Below, piece by piece: positions 5,212 to 13,057 of a DNA stretch of 15,498 bases. Position 1 is the first letter of the stretch. Each line of letters begins with the position of its first letter. Location of the stretch: positions 1-15,498 of the forward strand of contig CAZFKN010000078.1 of the NCBI GenBank assembly GCA_964519805.1. The letters run 5' to 3'. The position numbers and the translations under genes were made by a program. The stretch comes from DASQPE01 sp964519805. Lineage in GTDB: Bacteria > Gemmatimonadota > Gemmatimonadetes > Gemmatimonadales > GWC2-71-9. The notes below the pieces were generated by a model that saw only the letters and a list, made by a program, of their open reading frames with translations, ran no database searches and had not been told where the DNA came from.

Positions 5212-8200
5212 ATGCCGTTCGTTGCCTGGCCCGATCTGTCCGCTGATCAGCTGGAGCAGGCGCAGCTCGAGCTCTGGAAGAAGGAGCGCCTGTTCCAGCG
5301 CACCCTCGAGGCGGCGCAGGACGGGCCGCCCTACGTGTTCTACGAGGGCCCGCCCACGGCCAACGGCCGGCCCGGGATCCACCACGTCTTCGCCCGCACG
5401 ATCAAGGACCTGATCTGCCGCTTCCACGCCATGCAGGGGAAGTCGGTGACCCGGATCGCGGGGTGGGATACGCACGGCCTCCCGGTGGAAATCGAGGTCG
5501 AGCGCGAGCTGGGGATCAACGGCAAGAAGGACATCGAGAAGTTTGGCGTCGCCGCATTCAACGCCCGCGCGCGGAAGAGCGTCTTCAAGTACCAGGCGGA
5601 ATGGGAGGGGCTGTCGGACCGGATCGGGTACTGGCTCGACTACGAGCATCCGTACATCACCTGCAGCAACGAGTACATCGAGACGGTCTGGTGGCTCCTG
5701 CACCGGCTGCACCAGAAGGAGCTGCTCTATCGCGGCCACCGCGTGCTGCCCTACTGCCCCCGCTGCGGCACCGTGCTCTCGAGCCATGAGCTGGCGCTCG
5801 GCTACGAGCAGGTGACGACCAACTCCGTGTACGTCACCTTCCCGCTGGAGGACGATCCCAGCCGCCAGCTGCTCATCTGGACCACGACGCCCTGGACTCT
5901 CCTGGCCAACGTCGCCGTTGCCGTGCAGCCCGAGCTCGAGTACGCCGAGTACCCGGTCGACGGCCGGACGATCATCCTCGCGACCGAGCGGGCCGACCTG
6001 CCAAGCGGCCTGGAGGAAATCGCGCCGGGCGCGGGCGGTGTGGGCACGGGTCGCCAGTCCGCGCGGGCACGCAAGTCACCGGTCCCGTTCCGGGCCATCA
6101 CTCCGCTCCGGACGTTCAAGGGCCACGAGCTGGTCGGCCTCCGCTACCGGCGGCCGCTCGAGGTGGTTCCCCTGCCGGCCGACCGGGTGTCGCACGTCGT
6201 CGTGGCGGGTGATTTCGTGACCGCCGCCGACGGCTCGGGTTTGGTCCACATGGCGCCCGCGTTCGGCGCGGACGACTACGCCATCGGACAGGAACACGGA
6301 CTCGCGCTGGTGCGGCCGGTCGCGGCCGACGGGACGTTCGTCGGCACTACCTGGCCCGAGATCGAGGGCAAGCTGGTCACCGCGCGGGAAACCAACGACC
6401 TCATCATCCAGCGGCTCAAGCAGGAGGGCCGCTGGCATCTGTCGCAGCCGTACAGCCACACGTACCCGCATTGCTGGCGCTGCCAGAGCCCGCTCATCTA
6501 CTATGCGCGCGATTCCTGGTTCGTGCGCACGTCGGCCGTGAAGGACCGCATGCTGGCACTCAACGCCGAGGTAGACTGGCATCCGCCTGAGGTCGGCGCC
6601 GGGCGCTTCGGTGAATGGCTGGCCAATAATGTGGACTGGGCGCTCTCACGCGACCGATACTGGGGCACGCCGCTCCCGGTCTGGGTATGCGACGCCGACT
6701 CGTCGCACGTCGAAGTGATCGGTGACTTCAGGCATCTCGCCGAGCGGTGGGGCAAGCCGATTCCGCCGAACTTCGATCCGCACAAGCCGTTCATCGACGA
6801 GTACGTCTGGGCCTGTCACTGCGGCGGGCTGATGCGCCGGACGCCCGAGGTGATCGACACCTGGTTCGATTCCGGGGCGATGCCCTACGCGCAGTGGCAC
6901 TACCCGTTCGAGCACGAGGCGGAGTTCCGGACGCACTTCCCCGCCGACTTCATCTGCGAGGGCGTGGACCAGACCCGGGGCTGGTTCTACAGCCTGCTGG
7001 CCATTGCCGCCACGGCGTTCGAGCAGACGGCCTACGAGCACGTGATCGTGAACGAGCTGGTGCTGGATCCCGAAGGCCAGAAGATGTCGAAGAGCCGGGG
7101 GAACGTGGTGGACCCGTGGGAGATGATGCGGGAGTTCGGCGCCGATACGATCCGGGTGTACCTTCTCGCCTCCAGCCAGGTCTGGCTGCCCAAGCGGTTC
7201 GACCGGCGGACGATCCCCGAGGTCGCGGGCGGGTTCTTCAACACGCTCCGGAACACCTACGGGTTCTTCTCCCTGTACGCCGGTGCGTGGCGGCCGGACC
7301 AGGCGCCCGCGGCGGCGCAGCGAAGCCAGATGGACCGGTGGCTCCTGAGCCGGCTGGATGCGACGGTCGATGCGGTCCGGGCGCACTGGGGCGGCTACGA
7401 CGTCACCGCCGGGACGCGAGCGGTCATGGACTTCGTCGTCGACGACCTCTCGAACTGGTACGTCCGCCTCTCCCGCTCGCGGTTCTGGGCGCCGGATCAC
7501 GAGGCGGACCCCGCCGCCGTGGCGACGCTGCACGAGGCGTTGGTGACGGTCGCCCGGCTGCTGGCACCGGCCGCGCCCTTCGTGACCGACTGGCTGCATC
7601 GGGCCCTCGCGGGAACCTCGGTGCACCTCGCCCGGTTTCCGGTGGCCCAGGGGCGGCGCGAATCGCCGCTGGAGCTGGCGATGGACGCGATCCGGCGCCT
7701 GGCCTCGCTCGCGCGGGCCGCGCGCGACGACGCGAACATCCGAGTCCGGCAGCCGCTCCGGCGGATGCGCGTCGCCGTGCCGGCCGCGGTCCGCGGCCCG
7801 GCCTTCGACCAGCTGCTGGAGCTGCTCCGCCTCGAGGTGAACGTGAAGGAGGTCGAGGTCGTGAGCTCGGACACCGATCTGGTGCGGCTTCGAGCCCGCC
7901 CCAACTTCCGGTCCCTGGGCAAGCGCTTCGGCAAGCGCACGCCGGATGTGGCGGCGGCCGCGGCGCGGCTCAGTCAGGCGCAGCTCCGGGCGCTCGAGAC
8001 GGAAGAAAGCGTCTCGCTGGAGCTGGACGGCGAGACGATCGCCTACCTCCCGGACGATCTCACGATCGAGCGAGAGGTCACCAGCGACTGGATCGTGAAG
8101 ACCGACGGCCCGTACGTGGTGGCGCTGGATCCGGTGATCGACGACGCGCTCAGGAGCGAAGGCTTCGCCCGGGAGGTGATCAACCGGGTGCAGCGCCTGC

Positions 8201-8424
8201 GCAAGGAGGCGGGCTATGAGTACACCACACGCATCCATCTCTGGATCGACGGCGACCGCGTGGCCATCGAGGAGCTCCGGCCGCATGTCGCCTTCATCGA
8301 GGCGGAGACGCTTGCACGGTGCCTGGAGCTGGGCGCCCGGGCCGTCGCCGCCGATCTGGAGCAGGAGCTCGAGATCGACGGCCGGCGGATCGTTCTCGGC
8401 GTGCGGCGATACCAGGACCGGTGA
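5212..8424 (+). CDS. ileS: Isoleucyl-tRNA synthetase with GXHH signature (IleRS2-like)
   Basis: It charges tRNA-Ile with isoleucine and edits mis-charged valine. At 1070 residues it is the longer type. The class I signature that is normally HXGH reads GIHH (residues 55-58, bases 5374-5385). KMSKS is intact at 624-628. The CP1 editing domain shows the Thr-rich TTTPW (224-228) and HMAPAFGADD with Asp354/355. Metal sites: C182-x2-C185 and C421-x2-C424 form one. The second keeps C493 and C535-x-C537, but the usual fourth Cys position is Asp496, with His499 nearby. The anticodon-binding domain and a C-terminal extension (from about residue 870) with SDWIVKTDGPY complete it. The GXHH form is known from IleRS2 enzymes with extreme mupirocin resistance, so natural resistance is a reasonable inference. 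The ATG lies three bases after punA; GGAG at 5196-5199 is rather distant. Confidence 0.96.
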   Translation: MPFVAWPDLSADQLEQAQLELWKKERLFQRTLEAAQDGPPYVFYEGPPTANGRPGIHHVFARTIKDLICRFHAMQGKSVTRIAGWDTHGLPVEIEVERELGINGKKDIEKFGVAAFNARARKSVFKYQAEWEGLSDRIGYWLDYEHPYITCSNEYIETVWWLLHRLHQKELLYRGHRVLPYCPRCGTVLSSHELALGYEQVTTNSVYVTFPLEDDPSRQLLIWTTTPWTLLANVAVAVQPELEYAEYPVDGRTIILATERADLPSGLEEIAPGAGGVGTGRQSARARKSPVPFRAITPLRTFKGHELVGLRYRRPLEVVPLPADRVSHVVVAGDFVTAADGSGLVHMAPAFGADDYAIGQEHGLALVRPVAADGTFVGTTWPEIEGKLVTARETNDLIIQRLKQEGRWHLSQPYSHTYPHCWRCQSPLIYYARDSWFVRTSAVKDRMLALNAEVDWHPPEVGAGRFGEWLANNVDWALSRDRYWGTPLPVWVCDADSSHVEVIGDFRHLAERWGKPIPPNFDPHKPFIDEYVWACHCGGLMRRTPEVIDTWFDSGAMPYAQWHYPFEHEAEFRTHFPADFICEGVDQTRGWFYSLLAIAATAFEQTAYEHVIVNELVLDPEGQKMSKSRGNVVDPWEMMREFGADTIRVYLLASSQVWLPKRFDRRTIPEVAGGFFNTLRNTYGFFSLYAGAWRPDQAPAAAQRSQMDRWLLSRLDATVDAVRAHWGGYDVTAGTRAVMDFVVDDLSNWYVRLSRSRFWAPDHEADPAAVATLHEALVTVARLLAPAAPFVTDWLHRALAGTSVHLARFPVAQGRRESPLELAMDAIRRLASLARAARDDANIRVRQPLRRMRVAVPAAVRGPAFDQLLELLRLEVNVKEVEVVSSDTDLVRLRARPNFRSLGKRFGKRTPDVAAAAARLSQAQLRALETEESVSLELDGETIAYLPDDLTIEREVTSDWIVKTDGPYVVALDPVIDDALRSEGFAREVINRVQRLRKEAGYEYTTRIHLWIDGDRVAIEELRPHVAFIEAETLARCLELGARAVAADLEQELEIDGRRIVLGVRRYQDR

Positions 8425-8426
8425 CC

Positions 8427-8432
8427 TGTAAT
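8427..8432 (+). promoter_or_regulatory. Possible -10 element before the DksA-like gene
   Basis: TGTAAT matches the sigma70 -10 consensus at five of six positions and sits at the ileS/DksA-like junction in otherwise GC-rich DNA. No matching -35 is seen at 16-18 bases, so support is weak. If it is used, transcription would start near 8440. That is downstream of the ATG at 8431, so the start would have to be ATG 8458. Confidence 0.25.
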
Positions 8433-8457
8433 GACCTCAACTGAACGGAACGTCCGC

Positions 8458-8841
8458 ATGAACAAGAAGCAGTTGTCCCACCTGGAGAAGCGCTTGCTCG
8501 AAGAGCGGGCGCGCGTCATGAAGGAGCTGGGCTACTACGACGAGTCGTTCAACTCCTCGTTGCAGTCCTCGGACGGCGACCTGTCGTCCTACTCCTTTCA
8601 CATGGCCGACCAGGGGACGGACGCCATGGAGCGGGAGAAGCAGTTCCTCTTCGCCTCGCAGGAAGGGCGCTATCTGTGGCACGTGAACGAAGCGCTCCGG
8701 CGGCTCTACAAGACGCCCGACAAGTTCGGGCACTGCCATACCTGCGGGGCCGAGATCACCTTCGAGCGGCTGGACGCCCTGCCGCACGCGCGCCTCTGCA
8801 TCACCTGCAAGGAAAAGGAAGAGGATGGCAAACGGCGCTGA
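8458..8841 (+). CDS. DksA/TraR-family zinc-finger protein (YteA-like)
   Basis: Members of this family enter the secondary channel of RNA polymerase through a coiled coil and tune transcription, often with ppGpp. From ATG 8458 the protein is 127 residues. The N-terminal half is a charged coiled coil. A four-Cys zinc finger follows as C-x2-C-x17-C-x2-C (from CHTCG to CITC). The tip region reads HMADQGTDAMEREK. This resembles the Gram-positive YteA type (ADxGTE) more than E. coli DksA, whose acidic pair is spaced D-x2-D. I prefer ATG 8458 because GGAA sits seven bases before it and conserved-looking sequence begins there. ATG 8431 (nine more residues, no ribosome site) is the alternative and could be what an automatic caller chooses. 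It lies directly after ileS and overlaps lspA by 17 bases. Whether it senses ppGpp cannot be judged. Confidence 0.88.
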   Translation: MNKKQLSHLEKRLLEERARVMKELGYYDESFNSSLQSSDGDLSSYSFHMADQGTDAMEREKQFLFASQEGRYLWHVNEALRRLYKTPDKFGHCHTCGAEITFERLDALPHARLCITCKEKEEDGKRR

Positions 8842-9334
8842 CCGGCGGATCTTCTGGCTGGCGGCCGTCCTGGTCGTGGGGCTCGATCTCGTGACCAAGC
8901 TTGCGGCCGAGGCCACCCTGCTGCTCACGCCCGGCATCCCGGTGATCGGCGACTGGTTCCAGCTCCGCCTGGTCTACAACCGCGGCGCCGCGTTCGGGCT
9001 CCACGTCGGCCCCTACTCGCGCTGGGTGTTCTTCGGCGTGGCGGTGGTGGCCGTGCTGGTCCTGAACCGGATGTCCGTTCAGACCTCGATCGGCGACCGT
9101 TTCCGCCAGCTCGCGCTGGGGCTCGTGGCCGGCGGCGCCGCCGGCAACCTCATCGATCGGATCCGCAGCAGCCGCGGAGTCGTCGACTTCCTCGATGTCG
9201 GCGTCGGCTCGCTCCGGTGGCCGACGTTCAACGTGGCGGACATCGCCGTGAGCTGCGGCGGCATCGCACTCGCCATCGCGCTCTGGCGGGAAGACCACCG
9301 CCGGGCGCGCGCCGAATCCGCTCCAGCGGCATGA
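8825..9334 (+). CDS. lspA: Lipoprotein signal peptidase (signal peptidase II)
   Basis: LspA is an inner-membrane aspartyl protease that removes the signal peptide from diacylglyceryl-modified prolipoproteins. The protein is 169 residues with four predicted membrane helices (about 8-26, 64-82, 95-110 and 135-155). The conserved NRGAAFG (52-58) is present. The catalytic Asp pair is Asp111 in NLIDR and Asp139 in FNVAD, and VVDF (119-122) is kept. The ATG at 8825 lies inside the DksA-like gene, giving a 17-base overlap in a different frame. An AAGGAA-GAGG stretch (8815-8824) supplies a good ribosome site. The stop overlaps the next start by four bases (ATGA). The ileS-lspA-rluD neighbourhood is common in bacteria and supports the call; here the DksA-like gene is inserted between ileS and lspA. 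Confidence 0.96.
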   Translation: MANGADRRIFWLAAVLVVGLDLVTKLAAEATLLLTPGIPVIGDWFQLRLVYNRGAAFGLHVGPYSRWVFFGVAVVAVLVLNRMSVQTSIGDRFRQLALGLVAGGAAGNLIDRIRSSRGVVDFLDVGVGSLRWPTFNVADIAVSCGGIALAIALWREDHRRARAESAPAA

Positions 9335-10368
9335 CGCCCGGGCGGACGGGCGGCCGCGCCGCTCCGCCCGATCTCGAGTTCTCCGTGGTCGCCGAGCGCA
9401 CCGAGCGCCTCGACCGCTTCCTCGCCGACCAGCTTCAGCTCTCTCGCACCCAGGCCGCACGCCTCGTCGCCGATCGTGCCGTCGACGTGAACCAGGCCGT
9501 TGCCCGCGCGTCGCGCACGCTCGTCCGGGGCGACCGGGTCGCGGTGAGCTTTCCCGACGCCGAGCCCCCGCGCCAGCTCCGCCCGGCGCCGATCCCGCTG
9601 GCCGTCGTCTGGGAGGACGAGCATCTCGCCGTCATCGACAAGCCGGCGGGCCTGGTCGTCCATCCGGCGCCGGGCCACTGGGACGACACGCTCGTGAACG
9701 CGCTGGTGGCCCGGGGCACGACGCTGGCCGGCGGCGCCGAGGGGCGGCCCGGCATCGTCCACCGGCTCGACCGTGACACGTCGGGGCTCATGATCGTCGC
9801 CAAGACCGACGTGGCGCACCGGCGCCTCGGCCACATGCTCGCCGCGCGCCGGGTGCACCGCGCGTACGCGGCGCTTGCCTGGGGCCACCTCGCCGACAGC
9901 CCGACCACTATCGGCGAGCCGCTGGCGCGACACCCGCGCGATCGCAAGCGCATGGCGATCGTCGCGGGCGGGCGCGCGGCCCGGACCGATGCCTACGTGG
10001 TCGCGCGCTTCGCGAGCATCGACCTCCTACGGCTCGAGCTGCACACGGGTCGCACGCACCAGATTCGCGTGCATCTGGAGCACGTGGGTCACCCCGTCGT
10101 CGGCGACCCGGTCTACACTGGCGGGGGGAGCCGGCGGATTTCCGGGTTCGCTCGGGCCGCCGCCGAGGCGCTGGAGCGGGCCGCGCCGAGGCAGGCACTA
10201 CACGCCGCCTGGCTTGCGTTTCGCCACCCCGTGTCCGGGAGTCCGCTCGAGCTTCGATCCGACTGGCCCGCGGACCTCCGGCCGGCGCTCGCGCTCGCGG
10301 GCGGCGCGGACCTCGTTGCTCGCCCGGACCCCCTCGCCTATCTTCAGTTCTTCGATAGACATGAGTGA
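9331..10368 (+). CDS. rluD: RluA/RluD-family 23S rRNA pseudouridine synthase
   Basis: It converts selected uridines in rRNA to pseudouridine. An N-terminal S4 RNA-binding domain (about 24-75, RLDRFLADQL onward) precedes the RluA catalytic domain. The signature HRLDRDTSG lies at 144-152 with catalytic Asp147. The typical LHTGRTHQIRVHL and GHPVVGDPVY segments follow near residue 235. The protein is 345 residues, slightly longer than usual because of a short N-terminal extension before S4 and a C-terminal tail. ATG 9331 overlaps the lspA stop (ATGA). Upstream sequence in the same frame lies inside lspA and is not conserved-looking. RluD is the best subfamily guess from the S4 domain and lspA linkage; the target uridines cannot be told from sequence alone. 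The last codons overlap cheW by 8 bases and also hold a candidate promoter. Confidence 0.92.
   Translation: MTPGRTGGRAAPPDLEFSVVAERTERLDRFLADQLQLSRTQAARLVADRAVDVNQAVARASRTLVRGDRVAVSFPDAEPPRQLRPAPIPLAVVWEDEHLAVIDKPAGLVVHPAPGHWDDTLVNALVARGTTLAGGAEGRPGIVHRLDRDTSGLMIVAKTDVAHRRLGHMLAARRVHRAYAALAWGHLADSPTTIGEPLARHPRDRKRMAIVAGGRAARTDAYVVARFASIDLLRLELHTGRTHQIRVHLEHVGHPVVGDPVYTGGGSRRISGFARAAAEALERAAPRQALHAAWLAFRHPVSGSPLELRSDWPADLRPALALAGGADLVARPDPLAYLQFFDRHE
10316..10344 (+). promoter_or_regulatory. Candidate sigma70-type promoter for the che genes
   Basis: TTGCTC at 10316-10321 and TATCTT at 10339-10344 are separated by exactly 17 bases. They match the -35 and -10 consensus at three and four of six positions. 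Transcription would start near 10351, about ten bases before the cheW ATG (10361). No Shine-Dalgarno precedes that ATG. The site lies in the 3' end of the rluD-like gene, where the chemosensory block begins, so it would let the che genes be expressed apart from the housekeeping genes. Motif-based only. Confidence 0.4.
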
Positions 10369-10825
10369 AGCCGACGCCCTGCCGGCCGTAGTCTTTCGGG
10401 TCGGCGACCTGACCTGTGCCGTCCCGGCGGCCCGCATCCGCGAGGTGCTGGCCCGGCTTCCCGCCACCCGCATTCCCGGCGTGCCATTTGCCGTGGAGGG
10501 TCTGGTCAACGTTCGCGGCGGCTTGTTGACGGTGGCGGACGGCCACGCGCTCCTCGGCCGACCGATGCCCCCGGACGACGAGGGCGCCATCCTGGTGCTC
10601 GACTTCGCGGGCCGCCGCTTCGGACTCGCCGTCAGCCAGGTGCTCGACTTCGTTGAGTTCCCGCCCGGCTCTGTTTCGCCCCGCGAAGAGTTGCCCGGTG
10701 TGGATCCGGCGCTCGTTCGCGCCGTCGCCACCCGGGACGATCGACACTTCATCCTGCTGGACATCGATGCGCTGCTGGCTCCAATGGCCGGCGCCAATCC
10801 GGAACCGCTCGGAGGTGGGCAGTGA
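10361..10825 (+). CDS. cheW: CheW-like chemotaxis coupling protein
   Basis: CheW links chemoreceptors to the kinase CheA in signalling arrays. The 154-residue protein is a single CheW domain (about 8-142). Recognisable parts are FRVGDLTCAVPAARIREVL, the receptor/kinase contact segment EGLVNVRGGLLTVAD (46-60), the second-half strand GRRFGLAVSQV, and the closing ILLDIDALL (131-139). The conserved Arg of the NVRG turn is present at residue 52. The last residues form a short Pro/Gly tail. ATG 10361 overlaps the rluD stop by 8 bases and has no evident ribosome site. The stop overlaps the cheY start by four bases (GTGA), and a GGAGG for cheY lies inside the cheW end. It opens a cheW-cheY-cheA-cheC series, which makes the assignment secure. 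Confidence 0.92.
   Translation: MSEADALPAVVFRVGDLTCAVPAARIREVLARLPATRIPGVPFAVEGLVNVRGGLLTVADGHALLGRPMPPDDEGAILVLDFAGRRFGLAVSQVLDFVEFPPGSVSPREELPGVDPALVRAVATRDDRHFILLDIDALLAPMAGANPEPLGGGQ
10811..10815 (+). promoter_or_regulatory. Shine-Dalgarno for cheY
   Basis: GGAGG is six bases before the GTG at 10822 and fixes that unusual start, which overlaps the cheW stop (GTGA). Confidence 0.75.
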
Positions 10826-11184
10826 GTCACACGGTCCTCGTCTGCGATGACGCGATCTTCATGCGCACGATGATCAGCGACATTCTGAACCAAGCCGGGT
10901 TCGAGATCGTGGGCGAAGCGGAGTCGGGACTCCAGGCGGTCCAGAAGTACCGCGAGCTCAGGCCGGATCTGGTCACCATGGACATCGTCATGCCCGACAT
11001 GGGCGGCATCGAGGCCGTGCGCGAGATCTGCAAGCAGGATCCCGACGCGAAGATCCTCATGTGCAGCGCCATGGGCCAGCAGGCGCTCGTCGTCGAAGCC
11101 ATCCAGGCCGGCGCCAAGGACTTCGTTGTCAAGCCGTTCCAGCCCTCCCGCGTTCTCGAAGCGGTCCAGCGCGTACTGGGCTAG
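10822..11184 (+). CDS. cheY: CheY-type single-domain response regulator
   Basis: A 120-residue receiver domain with no output domain. It would be phosphorylated by CheA and act on the flagellar switch or another motility target. All catalytic residues are visible: acidic pair Asp9/Asp10, phospho-acceptor Asp54 (TMDIVMPD), Ser82 (CSAMGQQ) in the Thr/Ser switch position, and Lys104 (VVKPF). The stretch from CSAMGQQ through AGAKDFVVKPFQ closely resembles Bacillus-type CheY rather than E. coli CheY, which fits the presence of CheC as phosphatase. The start is GTG 10822 with GGAGG six bases upstream. The stop TAG also supplies part of an AGAGG ribosome site for cheA, eight bases further on. Location between cheW and cheA supports a role in the same pathway. 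Confidence 0.95.
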   Translation: MSHTVLVCDDAIFMRTMISDILNQAGFEIVGEAESGLQAVQKYRELRPDLVTMDIVMPDMGGIEAVREICKQDPDAKILMCSAMGQQALVVEAIQAGAKDFVVKPFQPSRVLEAVQRVLG

Positions 11185-11192
11185 AGGCGTCC

Positions 11193-13049
11193 ATGGCCGA
11201 CCCGAAGTATCTCGCGCTGTTTCTTGCCGAGAGCCGGGAGCATCTCGGCACCTGCAACCAGCTGCTGCTGGAGTGGGAGCGCGACCCTGCGGCCTCGGGA
11301 CCGGTCAACGGCTTCTTCCGCGCCATCCACAACATCAAGGGCATGGCCGCGACCATGGGCTACGGCGCCGTCGCCGACCTGGCACACCGGGTGGAGAACG
11401 TGCTCGCCACGATCCGCGCGGGCCGGGCGGCCACGCCGGACCTGATCCAGCTCTTCTTCCAGAGCGTGGACGCGCTGGAAAAGGCGATCGAAGGATCGGC
11501 GGCGGGCAAGGGCGAGCCGGCCCCGGGCCTGCTCCAGGCGCTCGACGACGCGGGCGGGCGCATTGCGAGCCCCGCTGCTGCGCCTGCGCGCGCGTCGGCA
11601 CCAGCGGCCAAGGCAACCGCCCGCAAGGGACCGCGCGCGCACGTGGTCGGCGTCACCATCCGCTCCGCGGCGTCGATGCGCGGGGCGCGCGCCATGCTGG
11701 CGCTCCGGCGCGCCGAGGCGCTGGGTGCGGTCACGGGCGTCAAGCCCACGGTCGCGCAGTTCGAGCGGGAGGACTTCGACGGCCGGTTTGTCTTCCAGCT
11801 GAGCACCGACGTTCCCTTCGCCCGCATTGACGCCGCGATCCGCTCGGCGGGCGAGGTCGCGGCGGTGGCGTTCGACGCCGACGTCGTCATCGAAGCCGAT
11901 GGCCCGGTGGCCGTGGGGCGGCAGATCCGGGTGGATCTCCGGCGGCTGGACGCGATGATGAAACAGGTCGGCGAGCTGGTCGTCGCCCGAAACCGCATGA
12001 TAGAGCTCGTGCGAGGCGACGGCTCGGAGCTCGCCGAGCTGGCGGGGCTGGTGTCGCGCCTGGTCTCCGATCTCCAGACCGAAGTGGTCGCCGTGCGCAT
12101 GACCCCGGTGGGCGAGGTCTTCGATCGGTTCCCCCGACTCGTCCGCGATCTCGCGCGCGATCTGGGCAAGCAAATCCGCTTCGAGGCCGAGGGCGGCGAC
12201 ATCGAGCTGGACCGGGCGATTCTCGACGAGCTGGGCGATCCGCTGCTGCACCTGATCCGCAACGCGGCCGATCACGGGCTCGAGCCGGCGGACCAGCGGG
12301 TTGCGGCAGGCAAGCCGCCCGAGGGGCGCATTCGGGTCTCCGCGGTGCGCGAGCGACGCAGCGTCGCCATCCGGGTCTGGGACGACGGGCGGGGCATCGA
12401 TCGGGCCGCCATCCTCGCCAAGGCCAAGCGCGAAGGTGTCGCGGAGGCCGGTGTCGACCTCCTGACCGACGACCTCCTGCTCCGCGTGCTCGCCCGACCG
12501 GGCTTCAGCACCGCGGTCCAGGTGAGCGGAGTGTCGGGCCGGGGCGTCGGGGTCGAGGTGGCGCTGGCGCGGGCCCGCGCGCTCGGCGGCAGTCTCGAAG
12601 TGCAGACCGAGCGGGGGGTGGGCACCACCTTTACGCTGCGCGTGCCGCTCACGCTCGCGATCGTGCGCGCGCTGCTGGCCCAGGCGGGGGAGGAGCGCTA
12701 TGCCGTGCCGCTGGTCTACGTCGCCGAGACCGTCGAGTTCGACGCCCGGGCGGTGACCGCGCTCCGGAGCCGGGAGGCACTGCTCGTGCGCAACCGGGTC
12801 ATTCCCACGGTCCACCTGCGCGATCTCGTGGCCGCGCGCGCCGAGCGGCAGCCGACCCGCCGGCCGACGATCATTCTGGAGGTGGGCGAGCGCCGTGCCG
12901 CGCTCGTGGTAGACGCCTTGCTGGGGCAACAGGACATCGTGATCGAGCCGTTCGACGCACCGCGCGGAATGCCGCCGTACCTGGGTGGGGCGACGATCCT
13001 CGCCGACGGTGCGCCGGCTCTGATTCTCGACGCGGCCGCACTGGTGTAG
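11193..13049 (+). CDS. cheA: Chemotaxis histidine kinase CheA
   Basis: CheA autophosphorylates on His in its Hpt domain and passes the phosphate to CheY (and CheB). The protein is 618 residues. Domains in order: P1/Hpt (about 8-100) with phospho-His46 in AIHNIKG; an Ala/Pro linker; a P2-like response-regulator docking domain (about 150-235); P3 dimerisation (about 245-305); P4 ATPase with N-box HLIRNAADHG (353-362), G1 DDGRGID (397-403) and G2 GRGVGVE (449-455); and P5 CheW-like (about 488-612). All key kinase motifs look intact. ATG 11193 has AGAGG at 11183-11187. The frame is open further upstream through cheY, but those residues are a shadow. cheC follows after eight bases. The P1 motif HNIKG, in place of the more usual HTIKG or HTLKG, is a minor variation. 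Confidence 0.96.
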   Translation: MADPKYLALFLAESREHLGTCNQLLLEWERDPAASGPVNGFFRAIHNIKGMAATMGYGAVADLAHRVENVLATIRAGRAATPDLIQLFFQSVDALEKAIEGSAAGKGEPAPGLLQALDDAGGRIASPAAAPARASAPAAKATARKGPRAHVVGVTIRSAASMRGARAMLALRRAEALGAVTGVKPTVAQFEREDFDGRFVFQLSTDVPFARIDAAIRSAGEVAAVAFDADVVIEADGPVAVGRQIRVDLRRLDAMMKQVGELVVARNRMIELVRGDGSELAELAGLVSRLVSDLQTEVVAVRMTPVGEVFDRFPRLVRDLARDLGKQIRFEAEGGDIELDRAILDELGDPLLHLIRNAADHGLEPADQRVAAGKPPEGRIRVSAVRERRSVAIRVWDDGRGIDRAAILAKAKREGVAEAGVDLLTDDLLLRVLARPGFSTAVQVSGVSGRGVGVEVALARARALGGSLEVQTERGVGTTFTLRVPLTLAIVRALLAQAGEERYAVPLVYVAETVEFDARAVTALRSREALLVRNRVIPTVHLRDLVAARAERQPTRRPTIILEVGERRAALVVDALLGQQDIVIEPFDAPRGMPPYLGGATILADGAPALILDAAALV

Positions 13050-13057
13050 GGGGGAGG

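Noticed and set aside
6646..8286. A 546-codon minus-strand frame and a 490-codon plus-strand frame (6747-8219) inside ileS
   Set aside because: Both are Arg/Pro/Gly-rich shadow frames of an intact IleRS.
11181..12929. A 582-codon minus-strand open frame opposite cheA
   Set aside because: It mirrors cheA codon bias and has no recognisable motif; CheA is intact on the other strand.
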